Shown: positions 42,189 through 53,175 of the stretch, one piece after another
Layout: each line of letters begins with the position of its first letter
Numbering within the stretch: position 1 is the first letter of the stretch
DNA from: Streptococcus anginosus subsp. whileyi MAS624
GTDB taxonomy: Bacteria > Bacillota > Bacilli > Lactobacillales > Streptococcaceae
DNA length: 64,000 nt
Assembly (NCBI RefSeq): GCF_000478925.1
Contig: NZ_AP013072.1
Location: forward strand, 1,156,501-1,220,500
Direction of reading: 5' to 3'
Position numbers and translations under genes: made by a program
The notes under the pieces: model-generated
Seen by the model: the letters and a program-made list of their open reading frames with translations, nothing else
The model's database searches: none
Told to the model about the DNA's origin: nothing

Positions 42189-43139
42189 ATGGGAAAACAT
42201 TCTGGTAATCGTTCTGTACGAAATCGTATTCGTAAGAGGAGACAACGGCGTGCTATTATAAGCTTTATCTTATTGGTTGTTCTGGTGATTGCAGGAACAT
42301 TTATGTGGAAACGCTCTGGAACAAATCTGGCTAATAACCATACAAGAACTGCCACTTCAAAAGTGAGAAAATCTTCTACTTCTCAAGCAACTACTAAAGA
42401 AATATCTGGATCTAGTGAAAAAGTAAGCAAAGTGAAATGGATAAAGCAAGATCAGCCTGTTAAATTCCCTATTTTGATGTACCATGCGATTCACAATATG
42501 GATCCTTCTGAAGCAGCAAATGCTGGTTTGATTGTCTCGCCTGAAACGTTTGAAAGTCATTTGAAAGCTCTAAAAGACGCTGGCTATTATACTCTCACGC
42601 CAAAGGAAGCCTATAAAGTTTTGACTGAAAATGTCCTTCCGAAAAATAAAAAAGTCGTTTGGTTGACCTTTGATGATAGTTTGAGAGATTTTTACACCAA
42701 TGCTTTCCCACTTCTTCAAAAATACCAAATGCGGGCAACCAATAATGTCATTACTGGTTTTGTCGAAAATGGGCGCGAGGATATGCTGACGCTTGAGCAA
42801 ATCAAGGAAATGAAGCAAAAGGGAATGTCTTTTGAAGATCATACCGTTAACCATCCGGATTTATCCCTTTCAAGTGCAGAAACACAAACGACAGAATTGC
42901 AAGCCTCTAAGCAGTATCTAGACAGCAACCTATCACAAAATACAACGACGGTTGCTTATCCTTCAGGACGTTATAGTGAAACAACGACACAAATTGCTGA
43001 AAGCCTCGGCTATAAAATGGGATTGACAACCAACAACGGACTAGCTTCTCTTAATGACGGACTTTTAACCCTCAACCGTGTTCGTATCAATCCAACAACG
43101 ACTGCACAAGACTTATTAAATGAAATTGCTACAAATTAA
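42189..43139 (+). CDS. Polysaccharide deacetylase family protein
   Basis: 316 residues. Basic N-terminus and one TM anchor (about 20-40), Ser/Thr-rich linker, then a NodB-homology domain: FPILMYHAI, TFDDS (metal Asp pair, about 158-162) and SFEDHTVNHPDL (His-xxx-His metal ligands, about 217-227), later TTVAYPSGRY. Extracellular, membrane-tethered enzyme acting on peptidoglycan or another surface glycan. It is shorter than pneumococcal PgdA (about 460) and lacks its extra domains, so a different substrate is possible. AAGGAG upstream. Confidence 0.88.
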   Translation: MGKHSGNRSVRNRIRKRRQRRAIISFILLVVLVIAGTFMWKRSGTNLANNHTRTATSKVRKSSTSQATTKEISGSSEKVSKVKWIKQDQPVKFPILMYHAIHNMDPSEAANAGLIVSPETFESHLKALKDAGYYTLTPKEAYKVLTENVLPKNKKVVWLTFDDSLRDFYTNAFPLLQKYQMRATNNVITGFVENGREDMLTLEQIKEMKQKGMSFEDHTVNHPDLSLSSAETQTTELQASKQYLDSNLSQNTTTVAYPSGRYSETTTQIAESLGYKMGLTTNNGLASLNDGLLTLNRVRINPTTTAQDLLNEIATN

Positions 43140-43140
43140 A

Positions 43141-43178
43141 GAATAGGACTTGGCTCAAAAATGAGCAAGTCCTATTCT
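43141..43178. terminator. Bidirectional terminator
   Basis: AATAGGACTTG/CAAGTCCTATT stem with CTTTTTTCTT on the + side; overlaps the end of the small gene at 43172-43333. Confidence 0.85.
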
Positions 43179-43333
43179 TTTTTCTTTTGTGCTAATTTCT
43201 CACGTTCCAAGCGAAATTTTCGGTTCGGATTGAGTTTGTTAAAAAGTTTTTCGAGATTTTCTTTATTCCAAACGTCAGCTGCAGAAACGAAATTGCCATT
43301 TTTATCACGAAAGGATATTGGTTTATCACCCAT
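43172..43333 (-). CDS. Small conserved protein downstream of obgE
   Basis: 53 residues, MGDKPISFRDKNGNFVSAAD then VWNKENLEKLFNKLNPNRKF and a Lys/Glu-rich tail. Start ATG 43333 with AAAGGAG upstream, 14 bases after the obgE stop. The same short, basic protein follows obgE in other streptococci as I recall. Function unknown. Confidence 0.8.
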   Translation of the reverse strand: MGDKPISFRDKNGNFVSAADVWNKENLEKLFNKLNPNRKFRLEREKLAQKKKE

Positions 43334-43347
43334 AAAATCGCTCCTTT

Positions 43348-44658
43348 TTAGTCTACAAATTCAAATTCAAATTTGCCGATACGAACCAAGTCACCATCTT
43401 TAGCACCACGCGCCCGTAATGCTTCGTCTACCCCCATACCACGTAGTTGCCGTGCAAATTTCATGACAGCCTCCTCACGGTCAAAGTTTGTCATGGTAAA
43501 GAGTTTTTCCAACTTATCACCAGATAAAACCCAGACAGCGTCATCATCGCGTGAGATTTCAAATGCTGGAGTATCTTCATCAAAGCCATAGTAGGCTTCT
43601 TCTTCCATTTCGGACTCATCATAAAGCAGAAATTCAGGTGTTTTATCAAGCAATTCTGCAGTTGCATCCAAAAGCGTTGACAAGCCTTGTTTCGTCAAAC
43701 TTGAAATTGGAAAAATCTGTGGCAGTTCATCAAATTCATCATAATTTGCTACTAATTTTTCTTTAAAGACTTTTAGATTCTCTGCACTTTCAGGCATGTC
43801 CATTTTATTAGCAACAATAATCTGTGGACGTTCCATTAAGCGAAGATTGTAGGATTCCAATTCCTTATTGATAGCAAGATAATCTTCGTAAGGATCACGT
43901 CCTTCACTAGCTGACATATCAATGACATGCAAGATGACACGAGTTCGCTCAATATGGCGAAGGAATTGTGTTCCAAGTCCTACACCTTGGCTGGCTCCTT
44001 CAATCAAGCCAGGCAGGTCTGCCACAGCAAAGGATTCACCGGACTGCGTCCGAACCATTCCAAGATTAGGTACAATAGTTGTGAAATGATAAGCGCCAAT
44101 TTTCGGCTTAGCAGAAGTGATAACACTCAAAAGAGTGGATTTCCCAACAGACGGAAACCCAACCAAACCAACATCTGCCAAAATTTTCAGTTCCAACTGG
44201 AGTTCACGCTCTTGTCCCGGTTCACCGTTTTCAGAAATTTCTGGTGCTGGATTTTTAGGCGTCGCAAAGCGAATATTGCCACGACCGCCACGACCGCCAC
44301 GAGCTACGACGAACTTTTGCTCATTTTCAATCAAGTCTGTCAGGATTTTCCCTGTTTCAGCATCACGAACGGTTGTCCCTTGTGGTACATGAACAATCAA
44401 ATCTTCTGCACCACGACCGTGCATTCCCTTGGTCATTCCCTTCTCACCAGACTGAGCCTTAAAATGACGATTGTAGCGAAAATCCATCAAAGTGCGAAGC
44501 CCTTCATCTACGACAAAAACAACATTGCCGCCACGACCACCGTCACCGCCCCAAGGTCCACCATTTGGGACATACTTTTCACGGCGGAAAGCTACCATGC
44601 CATCACCGCCATTGCCAGCCTTGACTTTTATCTTAGCTGTATCCAAAAACATACTCAT
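43348..44658 (-). CDS. obgE: GTPase Obg
   Basis: Ribosome-assembly and stress GTPase. 436 residues: Gly-rich Obg fold 1-158 ([17 protein letters not shown]), G1 [11 protein letters not shown] (about 165-175), G3 [10 protein letters not shown]4 NKMD, and a C-terminal OCT domain (about 355-436). Complete. Operon order on the - strand is the DUF4044 gene, obgE, small gene. Confidence 0.96.
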   Translation of the reverse strand: MSMFLDTAKIKVKAGNGGDGMVAFRREKYVPNGGPWGGDGGRGGNVVFVVDEGLRTLMDFRYNRHFKAQSGEKGMTKGMHGRGAEDLIVHVPQGTTVRDAETGKILTDLIENEQKFVVARGGRGGRGNIRFATPKNPAPEISENGEPGQERELQLELKILADVGLVGFPSVGKSTLLSVITSAKPKIGAYHFTTIVPNLGMVRTQSGESFAVADLPGLIEGASQGVGLGTQFLRHIERTRVILHVIDMSASEGRDPYEDYLAINKELESYNLRLMERPQIIVANKMDMPESAENLKVFKEKLVANYDEFDELPQIFPISSLTKQGLSTLLDATAELLDKTPEFLLYDESEMEEEAYYGFDEDTPAFEISRDDDAVWVLSGDKLEKLFTMTNFDREEAVMKFARQLRGMGVDEALRARGAKDGDLVRIGKFEFEFVD

Positions 44659-44715
44659 ATTTTTCTCTTCTCTCGTTTTTCACTCTAAAAAAACGCTCTT
44701 TCAAGCGTTTGAGGA

Positions 44716-44850
44716 TTAGAAATTGCTCAAAGCACCAAGTGCACTTGCAAAGATTGCTCCAACCGTTACCAATAACATGATAACAACTACAATCAAAGTC
44801 AATTTTTCAAATCCTGTTTTTTTCCGTTGTCCATTATCACCAAAAGCCAC
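44716..44850 (-). CDS. DUF4044 small membrane protein
   Basis: 44 residues from GTG 44850 (AGAGG 8 bases upstream): MAFGDNGQRKKTGFEKLTLI then a single TM helix (VVVIMLLVTVGAIFASAL) and a short tail. Sequence and size match the DUF4044 family found throughout streptococci. 57 bp before obgE. Confidence 0.8.
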   Translation of the reverse strand: MAFGDNGQRKKTGFEKLTLIVVVIMLLVTVGAIFASALGALSNF

Positions 44851-44959
44851 GATATTACCTCTATGTATTTAATTTGTTCTCTTAATTGTAACATGAAGGT
44901 GAGAGTTTTTCAAATGCTAGCTGAAAAGAATGCATTTCAATTGCAAATTTCCGCAAAGA

Positions 44960-44988
44960 AAAATCCAGCAAAGTTCCTACTGGATTTT
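44960..44988 (-). terminator. Terminator after galT
   Basis: AAAATCCAG/CTGGATTTT with an 11-base loop; the T-run suits galT transcription (-). Confidence 0.75.
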
Positions 44989-45092
44989 GGTATCAAACAT
45001 TGTAACTATCAGGATTGTCAAAGACTGTTTTCAAGTTGTTTCTATCATTATCTTAACATAAGCCAACTCACCCTATTATCATAAAATGAGCA

Positions 45093-46574
45093 TTATTTCA
45101 CAAGACCTATAGACTCAATGAAGCGCATAAAAGCCGCTTGCCCCTCTTTTGTTCGCTTGTAAACACCCGCATCTTCCAAGACGCTTTTAAAAATCCGACC
45201 GACTGAAGCGCGCACGATTGTTTGCGCTGATTCTAGTGTTGCATCTGGATGATGAGCTTTTAACTGGTCAGCCCATGCCTGATGATAAGGAGCCACTTCT
45301 TCTCTTTGTCCCAAAAGAAATTCTTCAACTTCTTTTAATTCATTTTTCAAACGAGGTGGGAGAATCGCCAAACCCATGACCTCAATCAAGCCAATATTTT
45401 CTTTCTTGATGTGCTGAACATCTTTATGAGGATGATAAATACCATCTGGATGCTCTTTTGACGTTTGATTGTCCCGCAGAACCAAATCTAACTCAAACTT
45501 ACCATTTTTTTGACGTGCTATTGGAGTAACCGTATGATGTAGTTCACCATTTGACTCAGCTACAATCTGAACAGTCGAATCGGAGTAACTGCACCATTTC
45601 TGTAAAATTTTATCCGCCAAATCTATCAATACGGATTTATCAGTTGATTGCAACCTTAAAACCGACATGGGCCAGTTGACAATACCAGCTTCTACATTTT
45701 CAAAACCTGCAAAGATGAAAGTTTTGTCCAGCTCTGCCTTTTCCATAGGAAAAGTATGTCGTCCACCTTGATAATGGTCGTGAGTGAGAATGGAGCCTCC
45801 TACGATAGGAAGATCCGCATTGGAGCCTGCAAAATAACCCGGAAAAGTCTCTACAATGTCCAAAAGACGTTCAAAAGTAGCACGACTGATAGCCATAGGA
45901 GTATGCTTGCTATCTAAAAAGATACAATGCTCATTAAAATATGCATAGGGCGAATACTGAAAGCCCCATTCTCGTCCGGCTAAATCAAAGCGGATAATTC
46001 GATGATTCACTCGCGCTGGATGATCTAGTCGCCCTTGATACCCTTCATTTTCAAAACAAAGCTGGCAGGCTGGATAGTGGCTCGTCTTGGCTTTCTTAGC
46101 TGCTGCAATTTCCTTGGGATCTTTTTCTGGCTTAGAAAGATTGATCGTCATCTCCAAATCACCATATTCAGTCGGTATTTGATAGGCAATATTCTTAGCA
46201 ATGGCTTTGACCTTGATATAATCATTGCGCTTACTAAGCTCATAAAAATCAGCAATAGCCCGCTTGGGATCTTGTTCATAAGTCTGCCAAAATTGCTGAT
46301 TGAGCTGACCGGGTGCTGGCGTGACTAAATTCATCAACTCTGCCCCAAGAATATCCTGTTCTGCAAGAGTTGAGCCGATTTTTCCAACTGCTAAAGCAAC
46401 TTCTAGTAAATCATCTTTGAGATCAATTAAGCTGGTTGCTGCTGTCTCTTGCTTTGCAGCTTCTTCTCCAACCAGACTCATGACGCGATTTGCTAGATAA
46501 ATCCGGTCGATTTCTGTAAAAGAGCTATTTGCTATGACCTCCGTTACAAAGGCATTCAGTAAATTTCGTGCCAT
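45093..46574 (-). CDS. galT: UDP-glucose-hexose-1-phosphate uridylyltransferase, class II
   Basis: Leloir pathway exchange of galactose-1-phosphate with UDP-glucose. 493 residues, the length of the Firmicute GalT2 class (E. coli type is about 350). Metal and active-site regions CQLCFENEGYQGR (about 169-181) and ILTHDHYQGGRH (about 252-263). Second gene of the galK-galT operon, 72 bp after galK. AAGGAAAATC precedes the start. Confidence 0.96.
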   Translation of the reverse strand: MARNLLNAFVTEVIANSSFTEIDRIYLANRVMSLVGEEAAKQETAATSLIDLKDDLLEVALAVGKIGSTLAEQDILGAELMNLVTPAPGQLNQQFWQTYEQDPKRAIADFYELSKRNDYIKVKAIAKNIAYQIPTEYGDLEMTINLSKPEKDPKEIAAAKKAKTSHYPACQLCFENEGYQGRLDHPARVNHRIIRFDLAGREWGFQYSPYAYFNEHCIFLDSKHTPMAISRATFERLLDIVETFPGYFAGSNADLPIVGGSILTHDHYQGGRHTFPMEKAELDKTFIFAGFENVEAGIVNWPMSVLRLQSTDKSVLIDLADKILQKWCSYSDSTVQIVAESNGELHHTVTPIARQKNGKFELDLVLRDNQTSKEHPDGIYHPHKDVQHIKKENIGLIEVMGLAILPPRLKNELKEVEEFLLGQREEVAPYHQAWADQLKAHHPDATLESAQTIVRASVGRIFKSVLEDAGVYKRTKEGQAAFMRFIESIGLVK

Positions 46575-46646
46575 TGATTTTCCTTTCTTTTATAGAAAGG
46601 GCTGAAATTCTCGTCAGCCCTCATTACTATTATGTAAAACGCTTGC

Positions 46647-47825
46647 TTAATCCAATACGCGACTGCCACCAGCAATTTCAGCAATATAGAAGCTCGGTGC
46701 ATAACCTACGACTTCTTCATATTTTTGACCAACATTTTTTTGAAAAGCTTCCACTGCGTCTTTACGAACCAAAGCAATGGCACAACCGCCAAATCCTGCT
46801 CCTGTCATGCGGGCGCCCAGCACTCCTTCTTGCTCCCATGCAGTATGAGCCAAGGTATCCAACTCTAATCCTGTGACTTCATAATCATGTTCAAGTGAGA
46901 CATGAGATGCATTCATTAAGCGACCGAATTTTTCCAAATCGCCAGCTTGCAATGTAGCTTGAGCTTGAAGTGTCCGTTGATTTTCCAACACAGCGTGACG
47001 AGCGCGTTTGAGTCGATTTTCATCTTGAATTAGGTAGCTGTATTTATCAAAATCCCACTCATTTAATTCACCCAAGGTTGCAATAGAGAGTTTTTGTTTT
47101 AATTCCTCGACTGCTTTTTCACACTCTGCACGGCGTTCATTGTATTTGGAGTCTGCTAGTTCACGACGCTTGTTTGTATTCATGATGACAACCACATTGT
47201 CTTTGAGATCAAGCGGTACCAAGTCGTATTCGAGCGTGTTCGTATCTAAGTAAATTGCCCGTTGATCTGCTCCCATGCCAATGGCAAACTGATCCATGAT
47301 TCCAGAATTAACACCGATAAATTCGTTCTCTGTTTGTTTACCGATTTTTACTAAATCTAAACGGTCTAATTTTAAATTAAACAGTTTCTCTACAATAATT
47401 CCTGTCAGTAGCTCTAAAGAAGCAGATGAAGAGAGACCCGAACCATTTGGGATATTTCCAAAAACATAGACATCCATCCCTTTATCAATAACATGTCCTG
47501 CTTTTTGCAAGAAATGAAGTACCCCTTTTGGATAATTCGTCCAATTATGCGCTTTTTCAAAACGAAGATCTTCTAGCGGCACCTCAATAATTCCCTTGTC
47601 TTCAAAGTTTGCTGAGTAAAAACGAAGTAAGTTATCGTCACGCTTGCGCGCTGCCCCATAAGTTCCTAGCGAAATAGCTGCCGGAAAGACGTGACCACCA
47701 TTGTAATCTGTATGTTCACCAATCAGGTTAATGCGTCCCGGTGAAAAGAATGTGTGATCTGCTTCTGCCCCAAAAACTGTTGCAAAATCTGAACGTAATT
47801 GTTGAATAGAAAGAGTTGTTGACAT
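46647..47825 (-). CDS. galK: Galactokinase
   Basis: Phosphorylates galactose to galactose-1-phosphate. 392 residues: galactokinase signature [15 protein letters not shown] (about 29-43), GHMP loop [11 protein letters not shown] (about 123-133), C-terminal [24 protein letters not shown] 8 bases before the ATG. Promoter and GalR-type sites at 47876-47930. Confidence 0.97.
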   Translation of the reverse strand: MSTTLSIQQLRSDFATVFGAEADHTFFSPGRINLIGEHTDYNGGHVFPAAISLGTYGAARKRDDNLLRFYSANFEDKGIIEVPLEDLRFEKAHNWTNYPKGVLHFLQKAGHVIDKGMDVYVFGNIPNGSGLSSSASLELLTGIIVEKLFNLKLDRLDLVKIGKQTENEFIGVNSGIMDQFAIGMGADQRAIYLDTNTLEYDLVPLDLKDNVVVIMNTNKRRELADSKYNERRAECEKAVEELKQKLSIATLGELNEWDFDKYSYLIQDENRLKRARHAVLENQRTLQAQATLQAGDLEKFGRLMNASHVSLEHDYEVTGLELDTLAHTAWEQEGVLGARMTGAGFGGCAIALVRKDAVEAFQKNVGQKYEEVVGYAPSFYIAEIAGGSRVLD

Positions 47826-47875
47826 AAAAAGTCTCCTTTTGTTTTGTTAGGTCTTGTAACCGTTTTATTATCTTT

Positions 47876-48033
47876 ATTATAAAATATCATTAGTAAAATT
47901 TCAAGTATTTTAGTAAATTTTTACCAACATTTTATCAATCAAGTTGTAAAAAATAATACTCATCAATCTTTCATACTAAACTTTAGGAAATTTACTAAAT
48001 ATTTTTGTATTTTACTAATTTTTAAGATATAAT
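47876..48033. promoter_or_regulatory. Divergent gal promoters with GalR-type operators
   Basis: galK promoter (-): TTGAAA (47899-47904), 17 bp, TATAAT (47876-47881), with TTTTACTAA in the spacer. galR promoter (+): TTGTAT (48005-48010), 17 bp, TATAAT (48028-48033), with TTTTACTAA again in the spacer. Related TTAGTAAA / TTTACTAAA motifs recur at about 47910-47927 and 47990-47999. The repeated TTAGTAAA pattern, placed over both promoters, fits GalR control of galKT and itself. Confidence 0.75.
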
Positions 48034-48057
48034 AGACATATTCTTTAAAGAAATTAG

Positions 48058-49068
<1,011 letters not shown>

Positions 49069-49070
49069 AA

Positions 49071-50006
49071 ATGAAAACATACGAAATTTTATTTGACATT
49101 TTAAGTCGAGAATCTGACTATATCAGTGGTGAAAAATTAGCACAGGAGTTAGGAATTTCACGCACTTCTATCTGGAAAGCCATTCAACATTTGGAAAAAG
49201 AAAGCATTCATATTGAATCGATAAAAAATAAAGGCTATAAGCTCCTTTCAGGTGATTTATTGATTGCTAAAAAAATCGAAGAAACTGCTCCCATTCAAGT
49301 TTCCTTCAATCCAAACTGCAAATCCACTCAACTTGATGCCAAAGCAGGAATTGAAGCTGGTAATCCTGCCAACACGCTCTATCTGGCTTCTTCTCAGACA
49401 GCCGGTCGTGGACGCTTTGGCAGAAGTTATTTTGCTCCAGTTCAAGGCGGGATTTATATGTCTCTTCACTTGAAACCCAATCTCCCTTTTCAACAAATTC
49501 CCGCCTATACTATCCTGACTGCTGGAGCCATTTATAAGGCTATTAAAGACCTCACTTTAATGGAAATGGACATTAAATGGGTCAATGACATTTGCTACAA
49601 GGGCAAGAAAATAGCCGGCATTTTAACCGAAGCTATTACTTCTGTCGAGACGGGCTTAGTCACTGATGTGATTATTGGAGTGGGCATCAATTTCGCAATC
49701 TCTGATTTTCCGAAAGAGTTAAAAAATAGGGCTGCCTCTCTCTTCCACGAAAAGCAACCTATCACACGCAATGAACTCATTGCTGAAATTTGGAAAGATT
49801 TTTATGAATGTGATCCAGACGAGCTGATTTACCTTTACAAACAACACTCCCTTGTCTTAGGTCGGACAGTCACTTTTTGCCAAAATGACAAAGACTACAA
49901 AGGAGTTGCCAAGGAAATATCAGATACCGGGCAGCTATTGATCCAATTAGATACCGGACAAGAAATGTGGCTAAACAGCGGTGAAGTTTCTTTAACAAGT
50001 TGGTAA
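49071..50006 (+). CDS. birA: Bifunctional biotin-protein ligase / biotin operon repressor
   Basis: 311 residues. N-terminal winged helix (1-60: ISGEKLAQELGISRTSIWKAIQHLE), central ligase domain with TAGRGRFGRSYF (biotinyl-AMP loop, about 110-121) and KWVNDICYKGKKIAGIL, C-terminal SH3-like domain (TGQEMWLNSGEVSL). Attaches biotin to carboxylases and may repress biotin genes. Two bases after galR; may be read through from it. Confidence 0.93.
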   Translation: MKTYEILFDILSRESDYISGEKLAQELGISRTSIWKAIQHLEKESIHIESIKNKGYKLLSGDLLIAKKIEETAPIQVSFNPNCKSTQLDAKAGIEAGNPANTLYLASSQTAGRGRFGRSYFAPVQGGIYMSLHLKPNLPFQQIPAYTILTAGAIYKAIKDLTLMEMDIKWVNDICYKGKKIAGILTEAITSVETGLVTDVIIGVGINFAISDFPKELKNRAASLFHEKQPITRNELIAEIWKDFYECDPDELIYLYKQHSLVLGRTVTFCQNDKDYKGVAKEISDTGQLLIQLDTGQEMWLNSGEVSLTSW

Positions 50007-50008
50007 AT

Positions 50009-50058
50009 AAAAGAAGGAGATAAATTGAATAAACATCAACTTGTCTCCTTCTTTTTTC
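50009..50058. terminator. Bidirectional terminator
   Basis: AAAGAAGGAGA.../...TCTCCTTCTTTTTT stem between birA (+) and the yjdF gene (-). Confidence 0.85.
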
Positions 50059-50067
50059 GGCACAAAA

Positions 50068-50484
50068 TCAATGACCTTTGTGCTTTTCTTTGCGTTTTTG
50101 CTGTTTTAATTGGAATTTTCTATTTTGCATATATTCTTTTTGAGCTTTCAATCTGGAACGTTTAGCTTGTTTATCTAACTCTTGTTGCAGTTTTAGTGCA
50201 TCTTGTGATTTCGTTGAGCGTTTTTCACGCTTCATTTCTTTTTTTGCTAATCGCTGCAAGCGTTTGGGATTTGCACAATGTCTTTTTTTCTTTAGTGCAA
50301 CAGCCGGGCTAAATTGTAGTTGTGAAAACTTCTGATTAACAAATTCCAAAACCTCGTTCATCTGGGGTTCAACTCCAAATGTCACCCGACAAACAGACAA
50401 ACCTTGAGCATTTTCTTGCTCAAATAAGCCATAATAAAAGCCATTTTCAAAGTATATGGTCAATTCTAATGAAACATGTTCCAT
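50068..50484 (-). CDS. yjdF: YjdF family protein (DUF2992)
   Basis: 138 residues: an N-terminal beta domain (LTIYFENGFYYGLFEQEN...CRVTFGVEPQMNEVLEFV), a linker, then a very basic helical tail (KRLQRLAKKEMKREKRSTKSQ...KQQKRKEKHKGH), the usual YjdF form. Function is not established. It lies directly after a yjdF-class riboswitch, whose natural ligand group is azaaromatic compounds. AAGGAGG with 7-base spacing. Confidence 0.9.
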   Translation of the reverse strand: MEHVSLELTIYFENGFYYGLFEQENAQGLSVCRVTFGVEPQMNEVLEFVNQKFSQLQFSPAVALKKKRHCANPKRLQRLAKKEMKREKRSTKSQDALKLQQELDKQAKRSRLKAQKEYMQNRKFQLKQQKRKEKHKGH

Positions 50485-50489
50485 ACAGC

Positions 50490-50638
50490 ATCCTCCTTAA
50501 ATACATTACAAAGAAGGGACAACCAAGGAGGAGGGTTACTGATAGTCGTGACCTACTTCAATTGTCATTAGAAAAACAAATCTAGCATTTCACGAATATA
50601 TTCGGACTACCAACCGAAACTGTGTTTTTATCTTTGCA
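50490..50638 (-). promoter_or_regulatory. yjdF riboswitch (azaaromatic-sensing RNA)
   Basis: On the - strand the leader runs from about 50638 and includes CGGTTGGTAGTCCGAA, GTAGGTCACGACTATCAGTAACCC and CTCCTTGGTTGTCCC, features of the yjdF motif as I recall it, ending in the ribosome site of a yjdF gene. CTCCTCCTTGG could pair with AAGGAGGA and mask the ribosome site, implying translational control. Confidence 0.8.
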
Positions 50639-50643
50639 CTTTT

Positions 50644-50672
50644 ATTCTATCGCAAGTAGAATATTTTTTCAA
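50644..50672 (-). promoter_or_regulatory. Promoter of the yjdF leader
   Basis: On the - strand TTGAAA (50667-50672), 17 bp, TAGAAT (50644-50649). Confidence 0.75.
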
Positions 50673-50683
50673 ATTGAAAAGAA

Positions 50684-50712
50684 AAGGTTGAGGATTTTTG
50701 CCCCAACCTTTC
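50684..50712. terminator. Terminator near the DUF3272-like gene
   Basis: AAGGTTG/CAACCTT stem with flanking A- and T-rich ends, just after the stop at 50716 (-). Confidence 0.7.
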
Positions 50713-50715
50713 TTG

Positions 50716-50910
50716 TTATTTTTTACGTTTGATATGTTTGTCAATTTCGTCCACTATTTTACCCATGACATAGCTCACCTGTAAATTGCGAATCACTAAA
50801 AGTGCCCAGAAAACAGCGAATAAATAGTGTCCTGACATCATTGCTTCGTTAAAAAAATACGTTTCAATTGCTGTGAAGAAAGCTGTTGTAAGAAATTGTT
50901 GTCTTGTCAT
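50716..50910 (-). CDS. Small membrane protein (DUF3272-like)
   Basis: 64 residues, MTRQQFLTTAFFTAIETYF, one clear TM segment (about 27-48, GHYLFAVFWALLVIRNLQV) and a basic tail HIKRKK. Similar short proteins follow dnaX in other streptococci; the DUF3272 label is from memory. 38 bp after dnaX on the same strand. Confidence 0.65.
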   Translation of the reverse strand: MTRQQFLTTAFFTAIETYFFNEAMMSGHYLFAVFWALLVIRNLQVSYVMGKIVDEIDKHIKRKK

Positions 50911-50948
50911 GATTCTATTATAGCACGAAACAGCAGAAAAATCTAAAT

Positions 50949-52613
50949 TCAGTCCTCCTGAACGGTAATTTTTTCCGCTAAGAAATCAAATCCTTCTGGA
51001 ATGACTGTATTCTCCTTTTCTTCAGCTTGTGGTGCGTTTTCTCCACGCGCTTTAGCCGAAAATTCAGCCCGAATCTCTATCCAATCCGTCATAGAAACCG
51101 CCAAGATGTCTGGTGAAAATCCAGCCGCATTGCTCAAGAGATTTCCAAACATGGTGTTGAGATTTTCCCGTTTCATGGTTTGTTCTGCATTAAAGCTCGA
51201 CTCAAATGCCAGAATAGCGTGGTTTTCGTTAGCTGCGACGGGTTGTGAGCCGACTAAAAGTGCCTTATCTGCTCCGGCTAAACTTTCAATAATTTCTCCC
51301 CAAGCATTCTGCAACTTGGTTAAATTACTGCGAGCCAGGCTAGGATTTTCAACTGCTTCTTGCAGAATGGCATTCACTTTATGGCGGTCTACTCGATAAC
51401 CCTTGCTTGTTTTGGCTGGGTGTGTTGTATGTACTGGCTTACTAGGTGCAGAACTTGACTGCAAACTTGCCAATTGATTCTTAAGCTGGTTGATTTCTTC
51501 TTTGAGCGTTTCTATCTCGCCTGCTATATTGGAGGGTAATTCTGCTTTATCTTGCCCTTCTGCCAGTCGAATGGTCATCATTTCTGTATAAATTTTGGGT
51601 TGCAAGCTGTTCTTGATTTCCGCAAGGCTCTTCGTTGCAATCTCAATCAACTCAAACAATCTTTCCTGCGGAGTCTTGAGGTTTTCTAAAAAGCTTTCAC
51701 TCGTATGCGTATTTTCTCCACCCGTTTTAACGATGAGCAAATCTCTAAAATAGTGCAGCAGGTCTGTGACAAAGCGAGCCATATTTTTGCCGCTGTCGAA
51801 TATGACATCAAGATTTTTTAATGCCACTGACGTATCATGCGCTAATACAGCTGCTACATACGCGTCTAATGCTCCTAAACTGATAGAACCCGTGATTTCT
51901 TCAGAAATAGCCGTTGTCAGCTGATTGTCTTGGGTTAGGCTGAGAGCTTGATCCAAGATAGATAGAGCGTCTCGCATACCGCCTTCTGCTCGTCTTGCGA
52001 TAATCTGCACCGCTTCATTTTCAAAGTCAATATTTTCTTGCTGCAAAATCCACTCAATGTGCTCTACAATATCTTTGGTTTTAATCGACTTGAACTCAAA
52101 GCGCTGAACACGCGAAAGAATGGTTGCTGGTATTTTATGCAGTTCTGTCGTTGCTAAAATAAAGACGACATTTTCTGTCGGCTCTTCCAAAGTCTTAAGA
52201 AGCGCATTAAAAGCGCCCGTTGAGAGCATGTGAACCTCATCAATAATATAAACCTTGTGCTTCGCTAGACTGGGAGCGTAAGTAGATTTATCACGAATAT
52301 CTCGGATTTCGTCCACACCATTATTGGAAGCCGCGTCAATCTCGATGACATCTTCTAGGCTTCCTTCGGTAATGGCTTGGCAAATATAGCACTCATTGCA
52401 AGGCTCGCCACCCTTTTGGTTAGGGCAATTCATCGCCTTAGCGAAAATCTTAGCTACGCTGGTCTTCCCAGTTCCTCTGGGACCTGAAAAGAGATAGGCA
52501 TGACTGATCTTATCTTGTTCAACTGCCTGCCGCAAGGTTGTCGCCACAACCTCCTGACCGACTAGCTGACCAAAGGTTTGGCTTCTATATTTTCGATATA
52601 AAGCTTGATACAT
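50949..52613 (-). CDS. dnaX: DNA polymerase III subunit gamma/tau
   Basis: Clamp-loader ATPase. 554 residues: Walker A GPRGTGKTSVAK (about 44-55), zinc cysteines CPNQKGGEPCNECYIC (about 64-79), DEVHMLS (about 123-129), SRC-type ATTELHKIPATILSRVQRFEFK, then a variable C-terminal domain. Start codon ATG 52613 overlaps the stop of the GAF gene by one base. Complete. Confidence 0.97.
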   Translation of the reverse strand: MYQALYRKYRSQTFGQLVGQEVVATTLRQAVEQDKISHAYLFSGPRGTGKTSVAKIFAKAMNCPNQKGGEPCNECYICQAITEGSLEDVIEIDAASNNGVDEIRDIRDKSTYAPSLAKHKVYIIDEVHMLSTGAFNALLKTLEEPTENVVFILATTELHKIPATILSRVQRFEFKSIKTKDIVEHIEWILQQENIDFENEAVQIIARRAEGGMRDALSILDQALSLTQDNQLTTAISEEITGSISLGALDAYVAAVLAHDTSVALKNLDVIFDSGKNMARFVTDLLHYFRDLLIVKTGGENTHTSESFLENLKTPQERLFELIEIATKSLAEIKNSLQPKIYTEMMTIRLAEGQDKAELPSNIAGEIETLKEEINQLKNQLASLQSSSAPSKPVHTTHPAKTSKGYRVDRHKVNAILQEAVENPSLARSNLTKLQNAWGEIIESLAGADKALLVGSQPVAANENHAILAFESSFNAEQTMKRENLNTMFGNLLSNAAGFSPDILAVSMTDWIEIRAEFSAKARGENAPQAEEKENTVIPEGFDFLAEKITVQED

Positions 52614-53110
52614 TAGGCTTTGTCTCCAAACATTTCAAAATTCCAACTTGTTTTCTCTAGTAAGAGAGCCACAAAATTTTCCAGATATTCTCGGTCAATC
52701 TCATCATAATCTGCCACCAGATGAGAATCCAAATCCAACACCCCTACTAGGCTGTCGTTTTTGACCATTGGTACTACAATCTCGCTGCGAGCTCTGCTAT
52801 CACAGGAAATGTAATTGCCATGTTGGGTCACATCTTCTACAATCATCGTCTGCCGTTTGGCTGCTGCTTCACCGCAGACTCCTTTTCCTAGCGCAATATG
52901 TACACAGGAGACACCACCTTGAAAAGGTCCTAAAATCAACTCGTTTCCGTCATAAAGATAAAAGCCAGTAAAGACAGAATGAGGCAAGGCTTGGTTTAGC
53001 AGGGCAGAGCTGTTTGAGAGATTCGCCAACGCATTGCTTTCGCCCTCTAGTAATGCTTCAAGCTGCGCTAAAAGTAATTGATAATTTGAAATTTTTTCTG
53101 ATTGATTCAT
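52613..53110 (-). CDS. GAF-domain protein, free methionine-R-sulfoxide reductase type
   Basis: 165 residues from ATG 53110 ([21 protein letters not shown]). GAF fold with [21 protein letters not shown], the two catalytic/resolving Cys, and [22 protein letters not shown], as in fRMsr (YebR/MsrC). Reduces free Met-R-sulfoxide by family. A -10 (TATAAT, 53119-53124 as ATTATA on +) lies only about 8 bases before the ATG, so the message may be nearly leaderless. Always upstream of dnaX in streptococci as I recall. Confidence 0.88.
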   Translation of the reverse strand: MNQSEKISNYQLLLAQLEALLEGESNALANLSNSSALLNQALPHSVFTGFYLYDGNELILGPFQGGVSCVHIALGKGVCGEAAAKRQTMIVEDVTQHGNYISCDSRARSEIVVPMVKNDSLVGVLDLDSHLVADYDEIDREYLENFVALLLEKTSWNFEMFGDKA

Positions 53111-53132
53111 ACTTTCTATTATATCAAAAAAA

Positions 53133-53160
53133 CAGCCTCGTGACTGTTTTTTCGCAAGTG
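53133..53160 (-). terminator. Terminator upstream of the GAF gene
   Basis: AAAACAGTCACGAGGCTGTTTTTT on the - strand; ends the SAP-domain gene transcript. Confidence 0.75.
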
Positions 53161-53175
53161 GACAAATCATTCTTC

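Noticed and set aside
43927..44688. 253-codon frame antisense to obgE
   Set aside because: Shadow of the Gly-rich Obg domain; obgE is certain.
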